Shown here in pieces: positions 1 through 6,771 of a DNA stretch of 15,138 nt. The position numbers and the translations under genes were made by a program. The DNA is from an uncultured Bacteroidales bacterium (GTDB taxonomy: Bacteria; Bacteroidota; Bacteroidia; Bacteroidales; JAUNSR01). Location of the stretch: the NCBI GenBank assembly GCA_947074165.1, contig CAMTOT010000028.1:1-15138 (forward strand). Reading direction: 5' to 3'. The notes below the pieces were generated by a model, which made no database searches, was not told the DNA's origin, and worked only from the letters and a program-made list of their open reading frames with translations. Position 1 is the first letter of the stretch. Every line of letters starts with the position of its first letter.

Positions 1-55
1 ACCGAGATATACACACGGACGTACACTCTTTCCCTACACGACGCTCTTCCGATCT
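1..55 (+). other. Illumina P5/i5/read-1 adapter contamination at contig end
   Basis: These bases are synthetic. Positions 1-14 match the 3' part of the Illumina P5 arm with one mismatch (A at position 9 where the adapter has C). Positions 15-22 (ACGGACGT) sit exactly where the 8-base i5 index belongs. Positions 23-55 match the complete 33-base TruSeq read-1 primer site, ending in GATCT. Genomic sequence therefore begins at about 56. The adapter was probably assembled into the contig from untrimmed reads, so position 56 is a contig edge and not a natural junction. Confidence 0.97.
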
Positions 56-100
56 TTTATTGCCTATTGTAGAATTCTAATTATATCCCGCCAAAAGATT

Positions 101-184
101 GTGCCATGAGCATGACAGAGTCGTGCCACGTACATGGCAGAGTTGTGACACGCGCTTGTCACGGCTCTGCCATGTACGTGGCAC
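101..184. repeat. Tandem array of four 22-bp palindromic units forming a long hairpin
   Basis: Four units lie head to tail with an exact 22-bp period: 101-122, 123-144, 145-166 and 167-184 (the last lacks its spacer). Each has an 18-bp near-palindromic core, for example GTGCCACGTACATGGCAG in unit 2, and the first three are followed by a 4-bp spacer. Unit 4 is nearly the reverse complement of unit 2. As a result 123-142 and 165-184 form a perfect 20-bp inverted repeat. Inside it, unit 3 adds 6 more pairs (145-150 with 157-162) and there are two G-T wobbles, closing on a 6-base loop. The array starts about 157 bp upstream of the aminopeptidase start codon. Its role is unknown: it could be a REP-like element, a set of operators on one face of the helix, or a structured RNA. 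Confidence 0.85.
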
Positions 185-257
185 AGGATTATTAAAGCAA
201 GCGTTATTTTTTACGATTAATATAAATTGTTAACTTAGTGAAAAAATTTCCGAATAT

Positions 258-2045
258 ATGAATTCACATATTATCACTAATATCACAGCGTTGAGAGAAG
301 TAATGAGAGAAAACTCTCTTGAGGCATTTATTATACCGAGTACGGATCCTCATCTAAGCGAGTATGTCGCGCCTCATTGGCAAAGTCGTGAGTGGATATC
401 GGGGTTCGACGGCTCGGCGGGGACAATAGTTGTCACTACTGACAGCGCTTTTCTGTATACCGACTCCAGGTATTTCCTACAGGCTGAGAAGCAGCTTGAC
501 GGCACGGGCATTATTCTAATGAAAGAGGGCATATCTTCTACTCCGTCTATAAGCGAACTACTTGCAGGAGAACTTCAGGCAGGCGATACAGTCGGCTGCG
601 ACGGGATGGTGTGCTCATACAATTTCATAACCGAATTAAAAAAGCAACTGGATAAACACTCTTTACATATTAATATAGGTATAGAGCCTTTTGAGAAGAT
701 ATGGGGAGCGCGTCCATCTCTGCCTAAAGAGTTTGCGTTTGTATATCCTGATTCATTATCGGGTGAAAATCCATCGTCAAAGAGAGACAGGATAATGACC
801 GCCTTAAATCAGGCCGGGGCAAATGCCACTTTTCTGTCTATGCTTGACGAGATAGCGTGGAGTTTTGATTTAAGAGGTTCTGACGTTGAGTACAATCCGG
901 TAGTTATAAGCTTCGCATTTATATCAGAAGATGAAAATATAATCTTTATAGATGAAGGCAAACTGACGTCTGAGGTTAAAGATCATTTGAGAGAGCATAA
1001 TATTACTACAGCGTCTTACGAAAAGGCTGCTGATTTTCTAAAAAATATGTCTCCTAAATACAAGCTACTGATAGATACAGCTAAAACAAACGCTTTCTAT
1101 CCGGAGATAATAAATCCGGCGGCAGAGGTTATAAAAGCTAATTCTCCTGTAGCCATGCTTAAAGCTATTAAGAACGAGACAGAGATAGAGGGATTCCGCA
1201 AGGCTATGGTTAAAGATGGTGTAGCTCTTGTAAAATTCTATAAGTGGCTTGAGGAGAACGTTGAGACCGAGGTTATAACCGAAATGAGCGCATCAGCGAA
1301 ACTTCTTGAGTTTAGAGAATGTGAGCAGGGATTTGTGACTCCGAGCTTTTCTTCTATCGTAGGCTATGAGGAGCATGGCGCGATAGTACATTACGAGGCG
1401 ACATCCGACACTGACAGAGAGATAAAAAACAAAGGCTTTCTTTTGATAGACTCAGGTGGTCAGTACTTTGACGGCACGACAGACATTACGCGTACAATTA
1501 TAATGGGAGAGCCGACTCGTGAAGAGAAAGAAGATTTCACTTTGGTACTTAAAGGACATATCGCTCTTGCCATGGCTCAATATCCGGCAGGAACGCGCGG
1601 TGATCAGCTTGATATACTTGCCAGACAGGCGTTATGGAATAAACACTACAATTTCCTTCACGGCACAGGACATGGTATCGGACATTTTCTAAATGTACAT
1701 GAGGGCCCGCAAAGCATAAGAATGAATCATAATCCGGTTACTCTTATTCCCGGCATGATCACATCTAACGAGCCGGGGCTTTATCTTGCAGGCAAATACG
1801 GTATACGTCACGAAAATCTTATACTGACAGTAAAAAAAGGCGACAGCGACTTTGGTGAGTTTCTTGGATTTGAGACACTGACGTTGTTTCCGTTTGATGC
1901 CAACGGCATAGATACTACCCTGCTTTCGCCTGCCGAGCTAAAGTGGCTTAATGATTATCACGTAAAGGTATACGACTCGCTGTCTTCTTATCTTAACGAA
2001 GAGGAGAAAGAGTGGCTAAGAGAGAAAACAAAAACATTATTATAA
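258..2045 (+). CDS. Xaa-Pro aminopeptidase (aminopeptidase P, M24B family), long form
   Basis: This enzyme removes the N-terminal residue from peptides with proline in second position, and is presumably cytoplasmic because no signal peptide is visible. At 595 residues it matches the long, eukaryote-like APP form (human XPNPEP1 is about 620) rather than the shorter E. coli PepP. Two N-terminal creatinase-like domains (roughly 1-300) precede the pita-bread catalytic domain (roughly 305-540). All five dimetal ligands are visible: D398 (LLIDSGG), D409 (TTDITRT), H472 (HGTGHGIG), E505 (SNEPGLY) and E519 (RHENL). The ancillary H468 and the NVHEGP motif are also present. The start is the first in-frame ATG after an AT-rich leader with no clear Shine-Dalgarno site. 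It is followed 18 bp later by the hexapeptide protein and then murI, so it probably heads a three-gene operon. Confidence 0.95.
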   Translation: MNSHIITNITALREVMRENSLEAFIIPSTDPHLSEYVAPHWQSREWISGFDGSAGTIVVTTDSAFLYTDSRYFLQAEKQLDGTGIILMKEGISSTPSISELLAGELQAGDTVGCDGMVCSYNFITELKKQLDKHSLHINIGIEPFEKIWGARPSLPKEFAFVYPDSLSGENPSSKRDRIMTALNQAGANATFLSMLDEIAWSFDLRGSDVEYNPVVISFAFISEDENIIFIDEGKLTSEVKDHLREHNITTASYEKAADFLKNMSPKYKLLIDTAKTNAFYPEIINPAAEVIKANSPVAMLKAIKNETEIEGFRKAMVKDGVALVKFYKWLEENVETEVITEMSASAKLLEFRECEQGFVTPSFSSIVGYEEHGAIVHYEATSDTDREIKNKGFLLIDSGGQYFDGTTDITRTIIMGEPTREEKEDFTLVLKGHIALAMAQYPAGTRGDQLDILARQALWNKHYNFLHGTGHGIGHFLNVHEGPQSIRMNHNPVTLIPGMITSNEPGLYLAGKYGIRHENLILTVKKGDSDFGEFLGFETLTLFPFDANGIDTTLLSPAELKWLNDYHVKVYDSLSSYLNEEEKEWLREKTKTLL

Positions 2046-2063
2046 ATTATCAATCATAGATAT

Positions 2064-2597
2064 ATGGCTTTAATAGTTCCGGTACGTGGATTTACCCCGG
2101 AAATCGGGGATGAGTGTTTCCTTGCTGAAAACGCGACGATAATTGGCGACACTATAATTGGTGACCAGTGCAGCATCTGGTTTAATACAGTAATAAGAGG
2201 CGATGTCAATTCGATAAGGATTGGCAACAGAGTAAACATTCAGGATGGTTCGGTACTGCACACTCTGTATCAGAAATCCTCAATTGAGATTGGCGATGAT
2301 GTGTCGATAGGTCATAACGTGACAATACACGGAGCTATAATTAAGGATGGCGCTCTGATTGGCATGGGGTCGGTCGTGATGGATGACGCAGTAGTCGGAG
2401 AAGGAGCTATCGTAGCTGCCGGGTCTGTAGTATTGAGCAAAACTATTATCGAACCGGGAGCGTTATATGGAGGGTGTCCCGCTAAGTTTATTAAGAAAGT
2501 AGACCCGGAGCAATCGAGAGAGATCAATCAGAAGATAGCTAAGAATTATCTGTTCTACTCTAAATGGTATACTGAAGAAACTGAAGAAGAAGATTAA
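2064..2597 (+). CDS. Gamma-carbonic-anhydrase-like hexapeptide-repeat protein
   Basis: This 177-residue protein has a left-handed beta-helix of isoleucine/valine-rich hexapeptides (about residues 20-135) followed by a C-terminal helix. It resembles the YrdA/PaaY/Cam branch. The three zinc histidines of gamma-class carbonic anhydrases appear at H66 (SVLHT), H84 (IGHN) and H89 (TIHG), with the family's 5-residue spacing between the last two. R45, D47, Q60 and D61 fit the conserved trimer-interface and active-site residues (IRGD, IQDG). Many bacterial members have weak or unproven CO2 hydratase activity, so metal binding is better supported than function. The short acidic tail (EETEEED) is unremarkable. 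The gene lies 18 bp after the aminopeptidase, and its stop codon overlaps the murI start by one base, which indicates co-transcription. Confidence 0.9.
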   Translation: MALIVPVRGFTPEIGDECFLAENATIIGDTIIGDQCSIWFNTVIRGDVNSIRIGNRVNIQDGSVLHTLYQKSSIEIGDDVSIGHNVTIHGAIIKDGALIGMGSVVMDDAVVGEGAIVAAGSVVLSKTIIEPGALYGGCPAKFIKKVDPEQSREINQKIAKNYLFYSKWYTEETEEED

Positions 2598-3445
2598 TGA
2601 GATATATCAACGACAAACTGGATAGAAGTCTTTCGCCAATCGGAGTTTTTGACTCGGGTTACGGAGGACTTACCATCCTCGAAAAAATAAAAAGCAGACT
2701 ACCCGGGTATGATTATATCTATCTTGGCGATAACGCAAGGGCTCCTTACGGTTCGCGCTCTTTTGATATCGTATATGATTTTACCCTTGAGTGCGTACGT
2801 TCGCTTTTCGACATGGGATGCCCTCTTGTTATATTGGCATGCAATACAGCTTCGGCAAAGGCACTCCGCTCTATACAGCAAAGAGACCTTCCTGATATTG
2901 CTCCTGACAATAGAGTGCTTGGTGTGATACGCCCTACGGTGGAGAGAGTGATTGATGTAACTAAAAGCGGACATGTGGGGGTGTTTGGCACTACGGGCAC
3001 TATACAATCGGAGTCTTATCCGCTCGAATTAAAAAAGCTATCTCCAGAACTTATCGTAACCGGTGAGGCGTGTCCTATGTGGGTGCCGCTTGTTGAGAAT
3101 TTTGAGTCTGACGGCGACGGCGCTGATTATTTCGTAAAGAAACATATCGACTCCCTGATGGCAAAAGATCCGGCAATAGATACAATTATACTTGGCTGCA
3201 CACACTACCCTCATCTGATAAATAAGATAAAGAAATTCCTCCCTGAAGATGTTAATATTATTGCTCAGGGAGATATAGTAGCGGATAGTCTTGCCGACTA
3301 CCTGTCTCGTCATCCTGAGATGGAAACCCGCCTCAGCAAAAAGGGCACATCTAAATATATTACTACAGAATCTGAAAGTAAATTTGCTGAATTCGGAGAG
3401 ATTTTCCTTAAAGAGCCCATATCTGTAGAGCATATTGATTTTTAA
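2597..3445 (+). CDS. murI: Glutamate racemase
   Basis: MurI interconverts L- and D-glutamate and supplies D-Glu for the peptidoglycan stem peptide in the cytoplasm. The 282-residue length is normal. The two catalytic cysteines are at C82 (ACNTASA) and C201 (GCTHYP), in the mirrored halves of the Asp/Glu racemase fold. The substrate-binding DSGYGGL motif starts at D19, and GDNARAPYG follows at about residue 48. The start codon overlaps the preceding stop by one base (TAATG), so translation is probably coupled. In many Bacteroidales genomes, from memory, murI directly follows bamA-ompH-ompH on the same strand. Here that cluster is about 9 kb away on the opposite strand. Confidence 0.97.
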   Translation: MRYINDKLDRSLSPIGVFDSGYGGLTILEKIKSRLPGYDYIYLGDNARAPYGSRSFDIVYDFTLECVRSLFDMGCPLVILACNTASAKALRSIQQRDLPDIAPDNRVLGVIRPTVERVIDVTKSGHVGVFGTTGTIQSESYPLELKKLSPELIVTGEACPMWVPLVENFESDGDGADYFVKKHIDSLMAKDPAIDTIILGCTHYPHLINKIKKFLPEDVNIIAQGDIVADSLADYLSRHPEMETRLSKKGTSKYITTESESKFAEFGEIFLKEPISVEHIDF

Positions 3446-3470
3446 ACAAAGCAAAAACAAACAATTTGCT

Positions 3471-3478
3471 TATATTTG
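3471..3478 (+). promoter_or_regulatory. Candidate Bacteroidetes -7 box for the AGCS symporter gene
   Basis: TATATTTG matches the TAnnTTTG consensus of the Bacteroidetes primary sigma factor. It lies in the 61-bp gap after murI and would give a leader of about 20-25 nt. No good -33 TTTG is seen at the expected spacing. The symporter may therefore have its own promoter, be read through from murI, or both. No terminator hairpin was found between the two genes. Confidence 0.45.
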
Positions 3479-3506
3479 CTTCTACTAACCGTCAATATGC
3501 ATTATA

Positions 3507-4913
3507 ATGGAGCAATTTTTCTCGTCTCTTAGTTCTTTTTTGTGGGGATGGCCTATGATCATCCTACTTGTAGGCACGCACCTCTATCTGACAATCAGAC
3601 TGAAGTTTCCTCAAAGATATCTGTTTACCGCTATAAAGCTGTCTGTCACAAAAGATAAGAATACACCTGGCGACGTGAGTCAGTTTGGAGCTTTGGCTAC
3701 ATCACTTGCGGCTACTATCGGGACGGGGAACATCATAGGTATGGCCACGGCTGTAAGTCTTGGCGGACCGGGTGCCGTATTTTGGTGCTGGATGACAGGC
3801 GTGCTGGGCATATCGACAAAATACGCGGAGGGACTGCTTGCCGTTAAGTACAGAGTGAGAGGAGATAACGGAGAGTACTCGGGCGGCCCGATGTACGCTT
3901 TATCCCGCGGGCTCGGCATGAATAAACTTGCGGCTGTATTTTGCATTTTCACGGCTCTTGCCGCTTTTGGTATAGGCAATACGGTGCAGGCAAACTCCAT
4001 TACGGTCATGCTTAATGAGTCATGGCATATACCTCCTTTGTATACAGGAGCGGTCATGTCGGTACTTGTTGCTATGGTTATTTTATTCGGAGTAAAAGGT
4101 ATAGCAAAGGTATGCAGCGCGCTCGTGCCTTTTATGGCATTTTTCTATATCCTTGGCTGCATTGTTATATTGTTTATGAACGGTGCTTATCTGAAGGAAA
4201 CGTTATCATTAATTATAGAATCCGCATTCTCGGCGAAGGCTGCTACAGGTGGATTTATAGGTTCTACCATAATGATGGCAGCCCGGTTTGGTATAGCCAG
4301 AGGACTGTTTTCCAATGAATCCGGACTTGGCTCGGCTCCTATTGTCGCGGCTGCGGCTAAAACACGCAACCCGGTAAGACAGGCTTTAGTATCCTCTTCA
4401 GGAACCTTCTGGGATACTGTTATTATATGCGCGCTCACAGGCCTTGTATTGGTCAGCAGCGTTATAGCCCACCCCGATATTGATTATACACACGGAGCTA
4501 CTCTTACTAAATCTGCTTTTGATAAAATACCTGTTATCGGACCTATTATACTTACAGTCGGCATAACGACTTTCGCGTTTTCTACAATCCTCGGATGGTC
4601 TTATTACGGGGAGAAAGCAATAGAATATCTTGGCGGACGACGATTCATACTGAGCTACAGGATAATATGGATAATAGCTGTTTTTGCCGGCTCAATATTA
4701 AATATGTCGCTTGTATGGAACATCTCCGACTGCATGAACGCTTTGATGGCTGTACCTAACCTCATTTCTCTTCTTCTGCTGTCAGGGGTATTAGTTGCGG
4801 AGACAAGATACTTTCTTTGGAATAATAATCTTGACGAGGAGACTGAAGAGAGCGGCCTGACTGAAACAGGAGAATGCCAACCCGACATAAGCACAGAAAA
4901 GAAACAATTTTGA
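3507..4913 (+). CDS. Alanine/glycine:cation symporter (AGCS family, AlsT/DagA-like)
   Basis: This inner-membrane protein takes up alanine and/or glycine with Na+ (or H+). Its 468 residues are typical of the family and consist almost entirely of hydrophobic membrane segments. The family signature GGPGAVFWCWMTGVLG begins at about residue 86, preceded by the glycine-rich stretch with ATIGTGNIIG. GIARGLFSNESGLGSAP, a conserved AGCS stretch thought to contribute to substrate and sodium binding, is near residue 265. The C-terminal tail after the last membrane segment is short and acidic/polar. The exact substrate cannot be read from the sequence. It lies downstream of murI on the same strand with a possible promoter of its own. 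A link to alanine for wall synthesis is tempting but is only inference. Confidence 0.93.
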   Translation: MEQFFSSLSSFLWGWPMIILLVGTHLYLTIRLKFPQRYLFTAIKLSVTKDKNTPGDVSQFGALATSLAATIGTGNIIGMATAVSLGGPGAVFWCWMTGVLGISTKYAEGLLAVKYRVRGDNGEYSGGPMYALSRGLGMNKLAAVFCIFTALAAFGIGNTVQANSITVMLNESWHIPPLYTGAVMSVLVAMVILFGVKGIAKVCSALVPFMAFFYILGCIVILFMNGAYLKETLSLIIESAFSAKAATGGFIGSTIMMAARFGIARGLFSNESGLGSAPIVAAAAKTRNPVRQALVSSSGTFWDTVIICALTGLVLVSSVIAHPDIDYTHGATLTKSAFDKIPVIGPIILTVGITTFAFSTILGWSYYGEKAIEYLGGRRFILSYRIIWIIAVFAGSILNMSLVWNISDCMNALMAVPNLISLLLLSGVLVAETRYFLWNNNLDEETEESGLTETGECQPDISTEKKQF

Positions 4914-5028
4914 CACATTAACTCAACTTTTGCCACTAAATAAACACATTTAACATCACTTTGATTATTATTTATCAAAATAATTAAATTTTAGACACAA
5001 TTAATTCATCAATAAATACAATTTGTTA

Positions 5029-5036
5029 TATATTTG
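5029..5036 (+). promoter_or_regulatory. Candidate Bacteroidetes -7 box for amtB
   Basis: TATATTTG, followed by CACCGCT, matches the TAnnTTTG consensus and looks like a strong Bacteroidales promoter core. Transcription would start near 5043, giving a purine/AC-rich leader of about 90 nt before the amtB ATG. No clear -33 TTTG lies at the usual 19-21 bp. The rest of the 221-bp gap (4914-5134) is AT-rich. No convincing terminator for the preceding symporter gene was found in it. Confidence 0.6.
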
Positions 5037-5045
5037 CACCGCTAA

Positions 5046-5093
5046 AGCAACAATAAGCACTAAAAACGCACACACAGCAACAAAAAGCAACAA
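5046..5093 (+). repeat. Three AGCAACAA repeats in the amtB leader
   Basis: The octamer AGCAACAA occurs at 5046-5053, 5076-5083 and 5086-5093 inside the predicted untranslated leader, amid other A/C-rich sequence with little G and no stable fold visible. It could keep the leader unstructured for ribosome loading, which is common in Bacteroidetes where Shine-Dalgarno sites are weak. It could also be a binding site for a protein or small RNA. Confidence 0.5.
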
Positions 5094-5134
5094 TTAATGC
5101 GTATTTAATATCTTAAAGCAAATATAACAATCTT

Positions 5135-6490
5135 ATGAAAAAACGTTGGATTATTCTGATGGCGTTTATGACTTTGTTCGCCGTCCTTGGAATCGTGATG
5201 CCGGAAAGCGCATCATGGTCGGGTGAAAATGAGCCTATCAACTATGCAAATGTAGCATGGATGATAACTGCCACCATCTTTGTATTAATGATGACTCCGG
5301 GACTCTCGTTCTTTTACGGAGGAATGGTCAGGGCAAAGAATATAATCTCTACTATGCTCCAGAGCTTTATTGCGATGGGCATAATAAGCGTCATTTGGGT
5401 TATATTTGGATTTTCTCTTGCTTTTGGAGAGAGTATAGGTGGAGTAATAGGCGATCCTACAACATATTTTATGTTTAAAAATGTGGGAGCACATATACCT
5501 CAGGGATCAGAAAACCTAAGTGCCCTGGGACTTACTATCCCTCTTGCGCTATACGCGCTGTTTCAAATGAAATTCGCTATCATTACCCCGTCTCTTATTA
5601 CCGGATCGTTTGCCGAGAGAGTCCGCTTCTCCGGATATCTGGTGTTTATGATACTGTTCTGTATTTTTGTATATTGTCCGCTTGCGCACTGGACATGGCA
5701 TCCTGATGGAATTTTCGCTAAGATGTTTGTTAAAGACTTCGCCGGAGGTATTGTAGTACACGCCTCATCAGGTGTAGCGGCATTTGCCGGAGCTATATTT
5801 CTTGGCAAGAGATACCAGAGCGGCGCTCACAAGCCGGCTAACATTCCGTTTGTACTACTTGGCGCTGGTATGCTTTGGCTGGGCTGGTTCGGTTTCAACG
5901 GAGGTTCGTCTCTTGCTGCCGACGGGATAGCGGTAAAAGCATTTCTTAATACAAATACCGCATCGGCTACAGCTATGATTGTATGGGTTGTTTTCGACTG
6001 CCTGAGAGGACACAAACCGTCTGCGATGGGTGCGGCAATAGGCGCGGTAGTCGGCTTAGTGGCTATCACTCCGTCGGCAGGATGGGTATCGGTAGGACAA
6101 AGTGTCACCATTGCGTTTATTACTACTATTGTATGTAATACTGCTGTTCACTGGAAAAACAAAAGTAACGTTGATGATGCGCTTGATGTATTCCCTACCC
6201 ATGGTGTAGGAGGTATACTGGGTACGGTTCTTACAGGTATTTTCGTATATGAAACAAATGAAATAAGTTATTTCCATAGCTTCATCAATCATATTCTTGC
6301 GGTAGGTATAGTAATTGTGTACTCTTTCGCAGTAACATATACACTATATTGGATTACAAATAAAATGATTCCTATGCGTGTATCTGAGAAGAGTGAAGTG
6401 ATCGGACTTGATAAGAGCCAGCATAATGAAGTGTATGGTGTGGGCATGCTCACCGAAGAACGCGAACTGGCGGAATATTCTCAGGCATGA
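5135..6490 (+). CDS. amtB: Ammonium transporter, Amt/MEP/Rh family
   Basis: This is a trimeric inner-membrane channel for ammonium/ammonia. The 451-residue protein has a cleavable-looking hydrophobic N-terminus (about 1-27, ending in ESASW) and then some eleven membrane segments. The family signature DFAGGIVVH starts at D201. The twin pore histidines are H209 (VVHASSG) and H356 (FPTHGVGG), with spacing close to the 168/318 pair of E. coli AmtB. FAERVRFSG and AHWTW correspond to conserved pore-lining stretches. The C-terminal cytoplasmic tail contains YGVGMLTEERE, the region that contacts PII proteins in other Amts. No glnK/glnB gene adjoins it. It has its own predicted promoter upstream and a terminator downstream, so it is probably transcribed alone. 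Confidence 0.96.
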   Translation: MKKRWIILMAFMTLFAVLGIVMPESASWSGENEPINYANVAWMITATIFVLMMTPGLSFFYGGMVRAKNIISTMLQSFIAMGIISVIWVIFGFSLAFGESIGGVIGDPTTYFMFKNVGAHIPQGSENLSALGLTIPLALYALFQMKFAIITPSLITGSFAERVRFSGYLVFMILFCIFVYCPLAHWTWHPDGIFAKMFVKDFAGGIVVHASSGVAAFAGAIFLGKRYQSGAHKPANIPFVLLGAGMLWLGWFGFNGGSSLAADGIAVKAFLNTNTASATAMIVWVVFDCLRGHKPSAMGAAIGAVVGLVAITPSAGWVSVGQSVTIAFITTIVCNTAVHWKNKSNVDDALDVFPTHGVGGILGTVLTGIFVYETNEISYFHSFINHILAVGIVIVYSFAVTYTLYWITNKMIPMRVSEKSEVIGLDKSQHNEVYGVGMLTEERELAEYSQA

Positions 6491-6553
6491 TAGTTATCAT
6501 CAATTAAAATCGACTAATATTTATTAGCTAAACCCGGCATAAGGGTATATGAC

Positions 6554-6596
6554 AAGCGGATGTCTCAGTTTTCATGATTGAGGTATCCGCTTTTTT
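6554..6596 (+). terminator. Rho-independent terminator of amtB
   Basis: The left arm 6554-6567 (AAGCGGATGTCTCA) pairs with 6579-6592 in a 14-bp stem that includes two G-U pairs. The loop is 11 bases, and the stem is followed by a run of T (6591-6596). It lies about 65 bp after the amtB stop codon. Confidence 0.9.
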
Positions 6597-6694
6597 CATT
6601 AAAAATCATTGGTGCAGATTACGTATCTTAATGTAAAATCAGACATATTGAATGGATATTCGTTCATATATTTTTACGTGCATAGTTTTGACTT

Positions 6695-6702
6695 TATATT
6701 TG
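6695..6702 (+). promoter_or_regulatory. Candidate promoter of the GH43 gene
   Basis: TATATTTG matches the TAnnTTTG -7 consensus. A near -33 box, TTTT at 6672-6675, sits at the expected 19-bp spacing. The predicted start site is near 6709, giving a leader of about 60 nt. The remainder of the 281-bp gap (6491-6771) holds only the amtB terminator and AT-rich sequence. Confidence 0.5.
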
Positions 6703-6771
6703 TGATACATGATTGAAAAACATTTACTAGTCACTACATTGCTTTAATATCTTAATATCAAATTATATAAT

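Noticed and set aside
101..184. Possible CRISPR array (repeats with regular period)
   Set aside because: The whole 22-bp unit repeats with only 4-bp spacers, the units are palindromic, and no cas gene is present. This is a palindrome array, not repeats with unique spacers.
3038..3460. Minus-strand reading frame (140 codons) over murI
   Set aside because: It overlaps the conserved second catalytic half of murI and is rich in Cys, Phe and Arg with no family resemblance, so it is a shadow frame.
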